From NCBI RefSeq assembly GCF_019649055.1, contig NW_026570341.1, positions 1 to 64,000 of the forward strand: a stretch of DNA of 64,000 nucleotides, written 5' to 3'. Position 1 is the first letter of the stretch; every line of letters begins with the position of its first letter. Below, one piece after another: positions 45,658-57,216 of the stretch. Origin of the DNA: Paramacrobiotus metropolitanus (Eukaryota > Tardigrada > Eutardigrada > Parachela > Macrobiotidae). The notes beneath the pieces were generated by a model. The model had not been told where the DNA came from. It saw only the letters and a program-made list of their open reading frames with translations, and made no database searches. Position numbers and translations under genes: made by a program.

Positions 45658-47514
45658 TCAGAACGGCGCTTTTCGGGACGCCAACCAGGGAAGGAGCAGG
45701 AGAAAATGCTGAGTCATCCGCGATAATTGCTCCCACGGCAACTGTCGCAGGCCGTCCACGCACCATTTCTTCCCGCGGAAAGGCGACAGGGGACGCGGAT
45801 CCCTTGACTGCACTCCGCACAGTACCTATCAACACCCAACACGGTTAATTCTTTCGTGTGAAGTGATAAAGTGGACAGATGCAGAATAAGCGAACATAGT
45901 GAAACTGACCTGACAGATATCCTCCCGTGTAGTCCCGCCCCATTGGTCGGATGTGGCCAGCAAGTCGGTCAAATGCTGCAGCGTGAAGCCATGCGTCTTC
46001 GTCAGGCCCGCCTCCCACGTCTGCCACAGCGTCGCGCCGAACTTGCCGCCCAACGGGACTGGCGATTGACAGGAATCCGCTGATATGTGGGCACTGAGGA
46101 AATCCGTGTGGCCCCAGGCTGACCGGCGATCGGGCAGGGCGCAGACCAGGACCGCTGGGCACTGCGTCAGGCGCAGGGCGACAGACGGCAGACCGGCGTA
46201 CACGTCCACAAAATCCTGTAGGCGACTGTAGCACTCGCCGTGAAAGTTCTGGACCGGCTTTTCGTCCGCGGCCGCGCTGCTCCGATGCCGGACACACTCC
46301 GTCGGCTTCGCTGGAAACCCGTTGATTACCAGCCGCAGCGTCACCCCGCGGAAATGCAGACATCGCAAGCGGATACCGGAATGCTGCGTTCCCCCGTATG
46401 CAATCATCCCCGCCAGTGCCATGACGTCATTCATGTCGAAATGCCATGCGTGCTGCGCCACGACGACTATATCGCGGGTGTGGGCGCGCAGGCAGTGATA
46501 GATAACCGCGGCGTTGTGATAGCGGAAATGCCGGTTGTGTCGCCGGCAATTGCCTGTAAAAATACCGATCGTGGCGGTCAGTGTCGGCCCAGTGAGGAGG
46601 TGGTTCCATGTGGCGGAGACCGAGCGGAGTTGCGTCTGCGCCAGGGTCTCCAGATGGGAGAACACCTGCATCCAGATTTCCGATGGCAGCACGATCGTGG
46701 CATTCGTTTCCGATGGTGTCTCCGGCCAGCAAAATTCTATGGTGTCCTTGAGATTATCGACGGCCATCTAAACAAACAACCGGAAGAAAACTGCACATGT
46801 TTGGTAATGCGTTTAGAGGCATGCTAGATACACCGTCGCTCGGCTGTTCGAACCGCATCGATACTAAAACATCCGCGTGCTATGCATCTTTACCAGAAAT
46901 GAGCGGTCGTCATCGCCCCCTAGCCACCCCGAGGGCCGGTACACCACCTCCAACCGGTTGTCCACGAGGTCCACCGGGCACACTCCAGCATCTTGCCAGC
47001 CGTACCGCACCCGCCTACGTTGGAGCAGGACCTGGGTCTCTTCCAGCGAAAGTGCCGGGAACGTCTGCTGCAGCTGGACGCAGCGCTTGACAAACGTTCG
47101 CGGTGCGACGCACTCTTGCTGCTGGGTCCGTTTCCAGTGCAGCCGCTCGACGGGAACGATAGCGGTGTGCGGCACTTCACTGCCCCTATTCCTCCACTGC
47201 ACGACGGCCGCTTCAGAGCTCTGGCACCGAATGTGGGCAATGTCAGCGTCCCGCCAAATCCACGGACCCGACGGTCCGTCGCGAACCAGAACGCGCAGAC
47301 CCAAGTCTGCGGCACGTTTCGCCGTCAGATGGTGGTCTTCCAGGGGGCGGGGCTAAAAGATTCGGCTGAAGGGATAAAACTCGCGACGTTGTTGCGGACA
47401 GAGGAGGTCCACGAAGAGGCCGTCGTCGGCCACGTCCACAACGCGGCCGAAACGCAGGAACCCGTCGTCGCCCAGAACATGGACGGTGTTGAAGCGATGA
47501 ATTCCGCGGGACAT
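45658..47514 (-). CDS. F-box family copy c8, whole but for one in-frame TAG (exons 47,514-46,894, 46,767-45,910, 45,825-45,658)
   Basis: Exon 1 (207 codons) starts MSRGIHRFNTVHVLGDDGF and runs GRVVDVADDGLFVDLLCPQQ, RREFYPFSRIF. A TAG follows (47,355-47,353) at a point where relatives have a Pro or Tyr-Arg, and the same frame continues LGLRVLVRDGPSGPWIW, AAVVQW, IVPVERLHW and VDLVDNRLEVVYRP. Exon 2 (286 codons) has the F-box LPSEIWMQVFSHLETLAQ and ends REDICQ|GTCAGT. Exon 3 (55 codons plus stop) has VLCGVQSRDPRPLSPFRGKK, WCVDG and LSRMTQHFL. All joins are phase 0. It is either a recent pseudogene, a readthrough gene or a sequence error; an ATG downstream could still give an F-box-only product. 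Confidence 0.75.
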
Positions 47515-48223
47515 GCTTGGCGTTGATAAATGATTTGGCTGTGAATACGAACAATATCACTTCGCGTTCACAACAGATCGGTGACAACTGAGTCCGAAGC
47601 GAACTTCAAAGTCTGCAATACAAACTCACTCACAAACCACCGTGTGTACATCGATAGTGACATATAAATGTATACTAACCGAAACGCTGCGAACGACCAG
47701 TCCGAGCAGAAAGGCTACAAACGCTGGACGATGGGCCCCGCCTATTTAGGGCGCAGTGTACGGTTCTTAGTAACGACACCCATCATGCCGATTCGATTAA
47801 CAGCCGATTCGTGCCATCACGTCGATTCGTTCACTAAAGAACAACGTCATTACGGTGCATCCAACTGAAGCGCTGCTAACCTGCAAGATTAAATTTGACG
47901 GTTTGCTGCCGCGTCCGATCGAGAAACCCATATGCAGTATATCGATACCTGAATGCCGGAAATAAGTTCAAATACTTGACAGCTGCCATAAAGAATCAGG
48001 ATTGTGACTGTCGTGATCGAAGCCTGTGAAGTGTATTTAATGTTTCTCGTTACCTTACACATACCACAAAAACCGTTCTCTCTCAATTCAAAAAAACAGC
48101 AGTGAACTAAATCAACGTAGAAGAGATGATCCAATTCCTTCATTGCAAGGAAGAAGCAGGGAATAAAGTACATAATATGGAGCGAATGCAGCGAGCTAAT
48201 GATCGCCAATACATCGCAACATT
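47515..48223. other. intergenic between c8 and c9
   Basis: Holds the upstream region of c8 and the downstream region of c9 (both minus). ATATAAATGTATAC at about 47,661-47,674 lies about 150 bp upstream of c8's ATG on the opposite strand sense and is a weak TATA candidate. No gene recognised. Confidence 0.4.
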
Positions 48224-50006
48224 TCACAAAATCCCAGTCAGTTTTAGGAGAAAATGCAGGGTCACGCGCGACAACTTCTCCAACTGCAAATCGCGCAGGC
48301 CGTCCACGCACCATTTCTTCCCGCAGTAACGCGGAAAGGCATGCGGCGGATAGGTCGGACGCGGATCGGCCGTCTGCAGCGCATACAGCATCTGCAACAA
48401 AATGAAATCAATCAGTATTCTTCAAGTCGCTGGAAAACCTATGCAGAGTTAGGAAAGACGCAGCTGTTGAGCGTACCTGGCAGGTGGTGATGGCCATTTC
48501 ATCCTTTTTACCAGAATTCCCGCCCTTTGTCAACCGCTGTCGCAACTCGTTCAGCGGGCGCTCACCCGACAGCAACAGCGCCGCGTCAAACGCATCCCAC
48601 AACGCGATGCTGAAATCAGTATCCGGATGCAATCGGACGGCGCCGATGGTGAACTGGATCTGAGACTGAACGTTCTCTTGCGTCGAATTACGATAGATGA
48701 CAAACGGCAAGGACACCACGCAGTCGTCAATGTGGACGGTGTCGCACGGTAGACGGCGCATTCCGTCAACGAAATCCTTCAGCGGCACATACGAGCGGTA
48801 CTCCGCATCTTCCTGCTCCAGGAAAGGATGCGCGAAAGAAACAGGCCCGTGAAGGCCGCAATGGCCAGAGTACAGACTGACGACACCGTCACTGATCAGC
48901 AGGTTCAGATGGACGCGGCGCAGGTAAACAGCGCGCAGTTGGATGCCGGTTCGCTGAGCAGCCACTTCCTGGATCATGGCGCAGATTTCCATTGCGGAGC
49001 CCGCGCTCATCCCTTTTCCCTTTTTCCGGCCAGTTATGGCCACGCGCCGCGTCCCGGAGCGGAAGTATTTGTGCACCGTCGCCAAGCGAAGGAACGGGTT
49101 AAATCCGTTTTCATCCGTGTCTTCGATGACGAGAGTGGAATACAGCGCTGGGCCTCCATGATGCGGTTCCACGTGGTGCACACGGCACGCAGCTTCGTCT
49201 GCGTCACGTTGTCCAAGTGGGAGAAGGCCTCCTGCCACAGGTCCGCCGGTAGCGGCGCCGTAAGACTATGGGTGGACGATTCGTTCTTAAGACGTCTCTT
49301 AATTAAGGTGAGTAGCGCGTCCTGGAAGCGGTTGATCTTCTGCAACACATTATAACGGTTAAGCAAAGCGACGCACAGCACCAAATCAACCGACCTGATT
49401 GTTAGAAAAGCCAATTGTACTATAATGGCGCTTGAAAATGTAGTTCAGTTGGCCATCCACGAGGTCCACTAAGGAAACCGGCAAAGCGAGATACCGGCTG
49501 AGTCTGTTGAACTGCTGGATGAGCGCCGCGGATTCTGCAGCGGACAGCGAGCGCCATTCCTGGCCCAGGTCCACACTGCGCTTGATGAAGGTGTGTGCTG
49601 CCAATCTGGCTAGCGAGGGTTTCTTGTCCAGCATGGCGACGTCGTATGCTGGACGAATGCGTTGGACCCGGAGGATGTCGGTGCACCGCGCTCCCTGCAC
49701 ACTTTGCCACTGCACAACGGCCGCTACGTGCAGTTCCTGACAGATTTCACCCGGGAGCCAAATCCACGGACCCGATGCCGTCTCCCGCACCAACACCTCC
49801 ACCGGAACGCTCGACTGTGGTTTGCTAGAGAAACCCGTCCGATAGTTTGCGAACGTTGCAAAGGGAAGGAAGACGCTGCCGAATGGGGCATATTCCCGTC
49901 GCCGAGTGCGACACAACAGATCGACAAAGAGACCATCGGTGTCCAGGTCCACGACGCGCCCGTGCCGCAGTCGTTGATCGCTGCCCAGAACCTGTACCAC
50001 GAACAT
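48224..50006 (-). CDS. F-box family copy c9, whole but for one frameshift, subtype 2 (exons 50,006-49,395, 49,339-48,477, 48,391-48,224)
   Basis: Exon 1 (204 codons) starts MFVVQVLGSDQRLRHGRVVD and includes GLFVDLLCRTRRREYAPFG, VEVLVRETASGPWIWLPGE, AAVVQW and VDLVDGQLNYIF. It ends AACAATCAG|GTCGGT. A 55-bp intron precedes exon 2, with the F-box LPADLWQEAFSHLDNVTQ. A 1-bp loss near 49,140-49,158, after NRIMEAQ, shifts the frame, which then continues STLVIEDTDENGF, GIQLRAVYLRRVHLNLLI and KDFVDGMRRLPCDTVHI to AITTCQ|GTACGC. Exon 3 (55 codons plus stop) has ALQTADPRP and GKKWCVDGLRDLQLEKLSRV. It forms a divergent pair with c10. Confidence 0.72.
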
Positions 50007-50587
50007 TCCGCTGGTTGTTGTGAGACTTTGACAACGAAGCACAATAACTGATTGCCGAGAAAACGAATTGTTAGATTCTATACAAAATGGAAACTAGCAC
50101 GCTCTTAGATTCTTACTAGTTACTATCGTACACTGTTTATTGGATATGTAACGGCAACTGTACGTGGAAGCTTGTTGCTAGCATGCTCTTGGACGCCAAA
50201 TCTGGAGCTTCGGAAGTATCGAGGCAGGAATGGCGATACTGTACACACCCACAATTTTCCGCAGACCAATTGCATCTTCGCGGCGTCTGTGTTAACAACT
50301 AGCGTGAATTGTCGCGGACTGCCGATCCCGGAAAAGCAGCGCTGAACAGAAGAGCGAATAGCGAGAACGTGGGCGGAGTTATCAGCACGAACAACCGCAC
50401 AGTATGTCCAAATTTTTAGAATATTTCCATTTGTTTGCCAGTCTGCTAAAATAATTTACCGGACTTGTCGTCGTTTTGCGCATGACTTTGCCTATTTTTT
50501 ATCCTTCTGAGTTTACTCGAGGCAGTCAATGCTGGATTGCCATCAGCAGCCAGTAGCTTGATTTATCCAGGCGAACCGATTTCAACT
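50007..50587. promoter_or_regulatory. divergent intergenic region (581 bp) between c9 and c10
   Basis: c9 (minus) and c10 (plus) start on either side, so this stretch must hold both promoters. I see no clear TATA box. The same subtype pairing occurs around 62,984-63,429. Confidence 0.4.
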
Positions 50588-52822
50588 ATGCCCATCGACT
50601 ACCACCGCATCAACAGCGTCCATGTTCAGGGCGACGACGGTCTCTACCGTTTAGGCCGGGTTGTCGACGTGGCCGACGACGGACTTTTCGTCGACATGCT
50701 CCGTCGCAATCAGCGACGCGAGTTTGTCCCCTTCGGTTGGGTCTTCTTCCCCTGCATGCCAGCGAAGCGATCGGTGCTAGCCGAAATCCATGCCAAAGAA
50801 ATTGATCACCAGCCCATGCAAGCGCTGGTCCGCGAGACCAATTCTGGACCGTGGGTGTGGCAGGACGCCGAGATCATCAGTGTGCCGTACCAGAGCGTGG
50901 AAGCGGCCGTTGTCCAGTGGGAAGATAAAAACAGCGGAGTGCTCTCCACCGACATCGTTCCCATTAAGCGACTGCGCTACGCTGACGACGATCTGGAAGG
51001 GTGTTTCTTCCGCGAAGGCGACAACATCGAACCGGGAATCTTCGCCAGGTGCAGTGTGCAGCTGGATGAGCGGTTTCGCTCGCTGACGACGGAAGCGGCC
51101 ACCGCCTTGATCGCGGCGGCGACGGTGGCTGATAACAGTTGCGGACCGGAGTTATTTATGCGGATGGTGGAGCTGGTGGACGGCCGGTTGGGTGTGGTGT
51201 ACCTTCGCCTGCGATTTAAGAGCTGCGATGCCGACGACCTCCGATTCCAGGTTAAAAAATTGTTATTCCCTTATCTGTATGCGGTTCCACTATTTCCTGT
51301 ACTGTTTTTGTGGTCACACTGCAGTCAATAGTCCCTATTTTAAAACATGACAATGTTTTCGAAACGCATCGTCCTCTTCTAGGTATGTTCACTAAAACCA
51401 GCGATGAAATCCGAAAACGTGTTTGTGCTTTAGAATCAAATGAGTTGGCAAGTTTTCTGAATCCTGGGTTTGCAGTATCGTGAATCTTTAGTAAGTGTTC
51501 TAAGATGTACGAATTACTATTTCATAGCAAAGTGAGCGAAGTATAAAAAATTAATCTGGAAATGAATTCTAATGTTGCGCGTGTTCGACAGACGGCCTTA
51601 GCCAACCTCCAGGCGAACCTACCACGCTGCTTGGAATTATCGGAGAAACACTGGGAACGGGTTGACAGCTGTGCGCTTTTGCCGGAATTGTGGATGGAAG
51701 TCTTGTCCCATCTGGACGCGGTCAATCAGGCACAGTTGCGTGCTATCTCCTCAACATGGAACCGTCTCCTTACCGCGCCCCCGCTGACAGCCACGCTGGT
51801 CCTCACCAGATCGAAAGACGACCGACGTTTCGCTTTTCTCACCGCCGCGGTTATCTACAAAGGCCTGGGCGCCACCACACGCCACCTTGTCGTCGCGCCC
51901 GAAGATAAATACGACCTGGACAGTGACGACCTTCTGGCGGTGGCGGGGATGATCCATTTCGTGGCGGAGCGCCAACCCGGCATCCGTCTGCGGGGTCTGT
52001 ACTTGCACGGTGTGACCCTGGATGTGATGATCAACGGCGTCCGGGATAATGCGGAATTCGAGGAATGCGTGGCGCATCAACCACCGGCGGAGTATGACCG
52101 TCAGGGACGGTTCTGTCGTCTGCAGGAACTCGTGGAGGTCGTCGGTCCGCTGCCGTGTGAGGTCCTCCGCATGTTCGACTGCACCACTGAACTGGCGTGC
52201 GTCGTCAGCGAGAGACGGAAGGATTTTCTCTCCGCCAGCTTGTCCGGCGCGTGGAAGCTGTCGCTGGGAGCCGGTTTTGGCTGCGCGCTGTGGAATGCAT
52301 TGGAGGCGCCGCTGGCCACTCCGAGCACGGCGGACCACAAGTTTTTGAAGCAGTTTCTGGCGAAGCAGTCGGTCCAAAATCCAGCGAGAAATGACGCCAA
52401 AATCACTGTCTGCAAGGTGAGAGCGGCAATGCAAGACTAGGAATTAGGAAACGTAGAGGCTTGGTTGTACCCATACTTGCGCAAACCAGCGCTTCGCTGT
52501 TCGAAGCGGGTGGTGTGATTTATGCGCGCTCCTGTTGCACGGTATTTGTTATATGACTTGTAGGGCCGCGGACCCATTGCCCAGTTTTCACTGTCTCAGT
52601 GGTGCCTTGTAAACTTGTCATCGTTTTGTTTTGCAGATGTTGTGCGCGCTGCAGTCGGCCGATCCGCGTCCGACCTCGCATTACCGCGGGAAGCAGTGGT
52701 GCGTGGACGGAATGCAAGGGATACAGTTGGAGAAACTGTCACGTATGACCAAGGCCTTTCTTTGTGCACGCTTTAAAAAGTCGTCCCATGCGGCCACGAA
52801 AGAAACCGGGAGAACTTCCTAA
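50588..52822 (+). CDS. F-box family copy c10, intact, subtype 1 (exons 50,588-51,250, 51,592-52,416, 52,637-52,822)
   Basis: Predicted 557 residues. Exon 1 (221 codons) starts MPIDYHRINSVHVQGDDGLY and includes GRVVDVADDGLFVDMLRRNQ, RREFVPFGWVFFP, ALVRETNSGPWVWQDAE, AAVVQW, DIVPIKRLRY, EPGIFARCSVQLDERFRSL and MVELVDGRLGVVYLRLRF, ending RFQ|GTTAAA. Exon 2 (275 codons) starts TALANLQANLPRCLELS after ACAG, with the F-box LPELWMEVLSHLDAVNQAQL. It has an LRR-like middle (GIRLRGLYLHGVTLDVMING, LPCEVLRMFDC) and ends VCK|GTGAGA. Exon 3 (61 codons plus stop) is MLCALQSADPRP, YRGKQWCVDGMQG and LEKLSRMTKAFL. The F-box implies SCF binding through Skp1. It is the clearest reference copy of subtype 1. Confidence 0.87.
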
Positions 52823-53460
52823 TTGGCTGGAATACGCATTATCTCACTTTACAATTTTGACGCTCCTGTTTTTCTTCTGAGGTTCTAAAGTGTAATCGGA
52901 AAGATGACTTGTTTGTGCTGTTTCCGCTGTGAGTGCGAACTGTTTCAGCAACGTCAGCTGTGCATAATACATGCGCTTGGCATTGGCTACTCGAAAATGA
53001 ATCAAATCAGTTGTTCGTACTGTAAAATCCAAGTATGGACGTTTTTTCCAGCCATTTTCTAGAGATAAATCGTATGTTCGTTGCATTCGATCATACGCTG
53101 CGGCCGGGTCACTTTAGTTTTGCCTACAAATTTCGTTTCCCGGAATGACTATTTTATCAAGATCCTATTCCAACGAGGCCGCCGTGCCTGTTGTAGCTAT
53201 ACAGAATTCGTAGTCTGTAAGGACGATTTTGGCTGCACTCGTTCATTTGACCTTTTCCGCCATTCTTGCGTAGAGTACCCCGTTTAGGGTACGAAATTGT
53301 ACTTCCAAAAGTTCCGTTAGACCCGTGTATGAGCATAATTATGTGGTTTCTGAGATCGTACTGTTTGGCACAGGTAGACCTACGCATTTAGAGCTATATC
53401 GTACACTGGAGCTTAACTGCACAAAAACGACCACCACGCCCAATTGTCCAGACGGATTAT
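52823..53460. other. intergenic between c10 and c11
   Basis: No gene recognised; only short open frames. Sequence closer to c11 is its upstream region. Confidence 0.45.
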
Positions 53461-53466
53461 TAAGGG

Positions 53467-53473
53467 TATAAAA
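53467..53473 (+). promoter_or_regulatory. candidate TATA box for c11
   Basis: GGGTATAAAACGC lies about 275 bp upstream of the c11 ATG. The flanking GC-rich bases and AGTGTTAGT about 30 bp downstream fit a TATA/initiator arrangement. Confidence 0.4.
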
Positions 53474-53747
53474 CGCTGGCAAGCTATTGGCAGTGTTAGT
53501 ATACGCAGCGTTCTCACTCGAGTTCGCATAACAGCATTCTCGTTTGAATTCATTATGAAATAAGTGCGCTACTAAGTTTTTAACTACGATGTGCACATAG
53601 TCACATACACGTCTGGCTCGCTAACTGAAATTTTATTTTCTTCCTCAAGTAAATTCATTCTTGCTGTTCATCGGACTTCAGTGTCCTATTACGTCCCCAG
53701 TGCAGTTCCGCTGTGTCTATCCTCCTTTCGTGCCCAGTGTCGGAAGC

Positions 53748-55546
53748 ATGCCCAGCGGAATGAACGTGGTGCAGGTTCTGAGCAGCGATCAACGGATGCG
53801 CCATGGACGCGTCGTGGGCGTGGCCGTCGACGGTCTCTTCGTCGATCGGCTCTGCGCCAACCGGCGACACGAATTTGTACCGTTTGGCAGCGTCTTCTTT
53901 CCCTCTCCGATGAAGCATAACGAACAGGACAGCTTATACGACAAAAAATGGTTAAGCGGCCCAGTGGAGGTTCTGGTGCCGGAGACGCCGTGGGGTCCCT
54001 GGATTTGGCTGCCAGGGGAAATCAGCTGCGTGCCAAAGCTGCACGGAGCGGCCGTTGTTAATTGGCGAGGTCTTCGCAAGGGCGAGCACTGCACCGACAT
54101 CATCCCCATTCACCGCATCCGCCCACTGCGTACTGCTTCCAACCACGCCATCCTCCGCATAGCGATCAGTCCGGGCACCTTCAACAAGGGCTGCGTGGAC
54201 CTCGGCGAGGAATTTCGTTGGGTACTCCCTGAGAAAGCGAAGGAGCTCGTTCAACGGCTGAATGGCTGCGACCTGCATCTCCTGTCGCGAATTGTCGTGG
54301 TGGACCTAGTGGACGGACTACTGCAATACATTTATGTTTTATCCAAATGGTTTTCGCGCTTGGTCAGTTTTGTCGGCAAACGTCGTTCAGTGTATGAAAC
54401 CTTTGCTAACGTAATTTCACTAATTTAATATGCATTGTAGTGCTTTGAGGAGACGACTGAACGCCTTCATGCAGACATCCTCTGCCTGATCCGAAAATTC
54501 CAAGCCGAAGCGGCGCGTAGCGAAGACGGATTAGGGACGGCGTTGTCGATGGAATTGTGGCAGGAGGTCTTTTCCTATTTCGACGCCGTGGCCCAGACGA
54601 AGCTGCGTGCTGTGTGCACATCGTGGAACCAAATCGTGGAGACGCCATTGCTGCGTTCCACCATCGTCATCCGCAACGACGACAAGACCAACTGGAACGC
54701 CGGCAATTTTGCACGTGTGGCAAGTTTGTACAAGTTTTTACGCCGCGGTACGCAGCGTGTCCTATTAACACGCCTGGATCGGTTATCATGGACGCAGTAC
54801 CTGAGGGAAGTATCGGCGATGATTCAGCATGTGGTGAACCAGCGAACTGGCATCCGTCTGCGCGCTGTTTACCTGCACCGCGTTTGCCTCCACCTGCTGA
54901 TCAACCGCGGCCCGGATGCCGTAGACACGCAGACCATTGGTCAGTGTGCGCGGCATCTGTGTGATCCTGTGCTGCCGAATCCGTTCCGCGTTGACCCGGA
55001 ATATACGGCCAGTTCCTGGCTGGAGGATTTCCTGGCCGGTTGCCGCAGTCTACCGTGCGATACCATCCATCTTGTCGACTGCGTGGTTTCCTGTGGACTC
55101 GTCATCCGCTTTCCGGCGGGGCAAACGCACTTCAATCACACTATCGAGTTCCGCATCAGCAGTGCGCGATTTCGGCCTGGAAGCGCTGATTTCGGCTGCG
55201 CGTTGTGGGACGCGATGGAAGCAGGGCTGCCGGTTCCCAGTGCAGAGAAGCTGCAGAAACTGCTCCAGCGGATGACAATGGGCAGGAAGCCGGATGACAT
55301 GGAGGCAGCACAGAACAGCCTTAGCAAGGTAGACATCATTATCATTTAGTTCGTTGCGATGGGAAGACTGTCGGGTTGAGATTTTGGTTTTTGCAGATCC
55401 TGTGTGCGCTGCAGTCGGCTGATCCGCGTCCGTCGGCGCCTTATCGCGGGAAGGCGTGGTGCGTGGACGGTTTGCGCGGACTGCTGTTGGCGAAGTTATC
55501 ACGCATTGCTGTGCATCTTCTCCTTAAATTTTATTCGGATTTGTGA
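53748..55546 (+). CDS. F-box family copy c11, intact, subtype 2 (exons 53,748-54,362, 54,441-55,328, 55,397-55,546)
   Basis: Predicted 550 residues. Exon 1 (205 codons) starts MPSGMNVVQVLSSDQRMRHG and includes GLFVDRLCANRRHEFVPFG, VEVLVPETPWGPWIWLPGE, AAVVNW, CTDIIPIHRIR, PGTFNKGCVDLGEEF and VVVDLVDGLLQYIY, ending CGCTTG|GTCAGT. Exon 2 (296 codons) begins CFEETTERLHADILCLIRKF and has the F-box MELWQEVFSYFDAVAQTKLR, then STIVIRND, GIRLRAVYLHRVCLHLLI, LPCDTIHLVDC and FGCALWDAMEAGLPVPS, ending SLSK|GTAGAC. Exon 3 (49 codons plus stop) is ILCALQSADPRPSAPYRGKA and WCVDGLRGLLLAKLSRIAVH. Phase-0 introns of 78 and 68 bp. Reference copy for subtype 2. Predicted SCF ubiquitin-ligase receptor with unknown substrate. 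Confidence 0.87.
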
Positions 55547-56309
55547 GGGACGCTACGAATTTCCCGAACGATACTGGTCTCTGCGTTTCAGACTGTAATC
55601 AGCGCTATTCGCTTTTCAGACGATTGGATTTGAAGGAATTTAATTTGTTTTCTGTTTTATTATTCTACGTTCGCTGTCTTTCGCGTTTACTGGTTTCGCT
55701 ACATGATGGACGTTTGGTTTGCACTCGCGGCCGTACAATGCGGTTTCTGTCTTTTACGAATGGGTTTATTTGAAATAAGCTGTAACATGGTTCCATTTGA
55801 TAGAATTTGTCAACTTTAGCGAATTTGTCAACTTTATCGGCACCATCCGTTTGCGCATAGAATAAAACTTTAGAGCACGTGGATTCGAGGAACAGGAATA
55901 AGAAAATCTCCCGCGAATGCAACAATGCGCACCGCTTCCAGACTCGAAACGTTGATCATAAATCATAATTACTAGTGGAACGATTGCGCCTGATTCGGTC
56001 ATCAGCGTCCACCCGTTCTCCGCGGTTAATAAAGCAACACGGTCTTTCGACGAAAAACGGGACGCTGCTTACATGCTTACGAGAAGCTAGTTAGACGCGG
56101 TATAGCATACACTGTGCGCCACTTCTGCCCCGTTTCCGACTGCGCATCGTTCTTCTGCACGGCGTCCATCTGACCGTGAGCTTGCTAATTAAACGTGATG
56201 CCGTACGTCTTTTTCTTACTGTATTTCTTTCCGTTTTATTCATATCGTTCGATACATTCTTAATCGGCGGCCTTCTAATAGTCGCGTTTGTGAACGATTC
56301 TTGTTATTT
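55547..56309. other. intergenic between c11 and c12
   Basis: No gene. A short direct repeat, GAATTTGTCAACTTTA, occurs twice at about 55,802-55,835. Confidence 0.45.
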
Positions 56310-56750
56310 CAAGAATTTAACAGAAAATGTTTAAACCGTAGGAGACGTGAGGAGGCGGTTCCATGCGCACGACAGGTACGCAGCGCCATCTGCGCCACCG
56401 TGTCCAGTTGGGAAAACACTTCCATCCATACTTCCGGCAGCAAGGAATTCCCGTCCACCGTTTCGCGAGATGTTTCCCATAATTCCAAGCAGCGTGCTAA
56501 GTTCGACTGGAGACTGGCTAAAGCCGTCTGCAAAGCACACGGCACAGTGAAGTATAATTCGCTTTCTCCTTTTTTCGATCACCTTGCGTGGAAGTGTGCG
56601 GTTTCATGAACTTCTCTGTAAAATGTTGTATGTACCTGTAACTGGAGGCCGCTGGCATCGCAGCTCGTCCATTGCTACGGAATGTACACCAGCGCCCACC
56701 CGCCCATCCACCAGCTCCACCATCCGCATTCGTGGTTCCGGTTGTTGATT
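56310..56750 (-). pseudogene. F-box family copy c12: end of exon 1 and start of F-box exon, subtype 1
   Basis: Minus strand: the end of exon 1 (RMRMVELVDGRVG, then off frame, with a TAG after VYIP in the family's frame), an intron-like stretch alike to that of c13, then TALASLQSNLARCLELWE and the F-box LPEVWMEVFSQLDTVAQMAL. The frame breaks after LRT, and homology ends at about 56,310. It is a partial duplicate of c13: the introns still match over about 50 bp. Confidence 0.7.
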
Positions 56751-57216
56751 GGAACACCAGCAGCTCGAAGGAACAACTGATGAAAAAACCGTGCTTTTGC
56801 ATTCTTAGGTAACATCCAGTGCCTTTGTTTGCGCCCACTACAGTATTATTACTTCCACTCTATCGGAACGTTCCGCTTGAAGTTCCATAGTGTTTACCTT
56901 ACAGGGGTACTTATTTATAACTACAGTATTTACTTACTGTTGAATGCAACTTAAGTGTAGAAAATTCCCTTTGCACAAATTGCGGATCCACATCATAACG
57001 CCGCATGCAGCGAAGCAGCAAAGTCCAAAGAGTTTATTCCTTGATACAGAATTACAAACACTATGCTCACTGGCCGCTGAAGAGATGGTTCGCAATCGCT
57101 TTCAAAACCGCATTCTGATCACAATTAACGGCTGACAAAAAAACTAAGAGCCACATTTTAAGAACTTAAGATAAACTACTCAGTCCACTCCATTATGAAG
57201 CGGACCCTGCCTATTT
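56751..57216. other. intergenic
   Basis: No gene recognised; only short open frames. Confidence 0.45.

Noticed and set aside
51541-51562. Separate F-box gene starting at ATG 51,562 behind a TATA-like GTATAAAAAA
   Set aside because: The site is only about 20 bp from the ATG, and ACAG|ACGGCC matches the exon 2 acceptor of c13; it is better read as exon 2 of c10.
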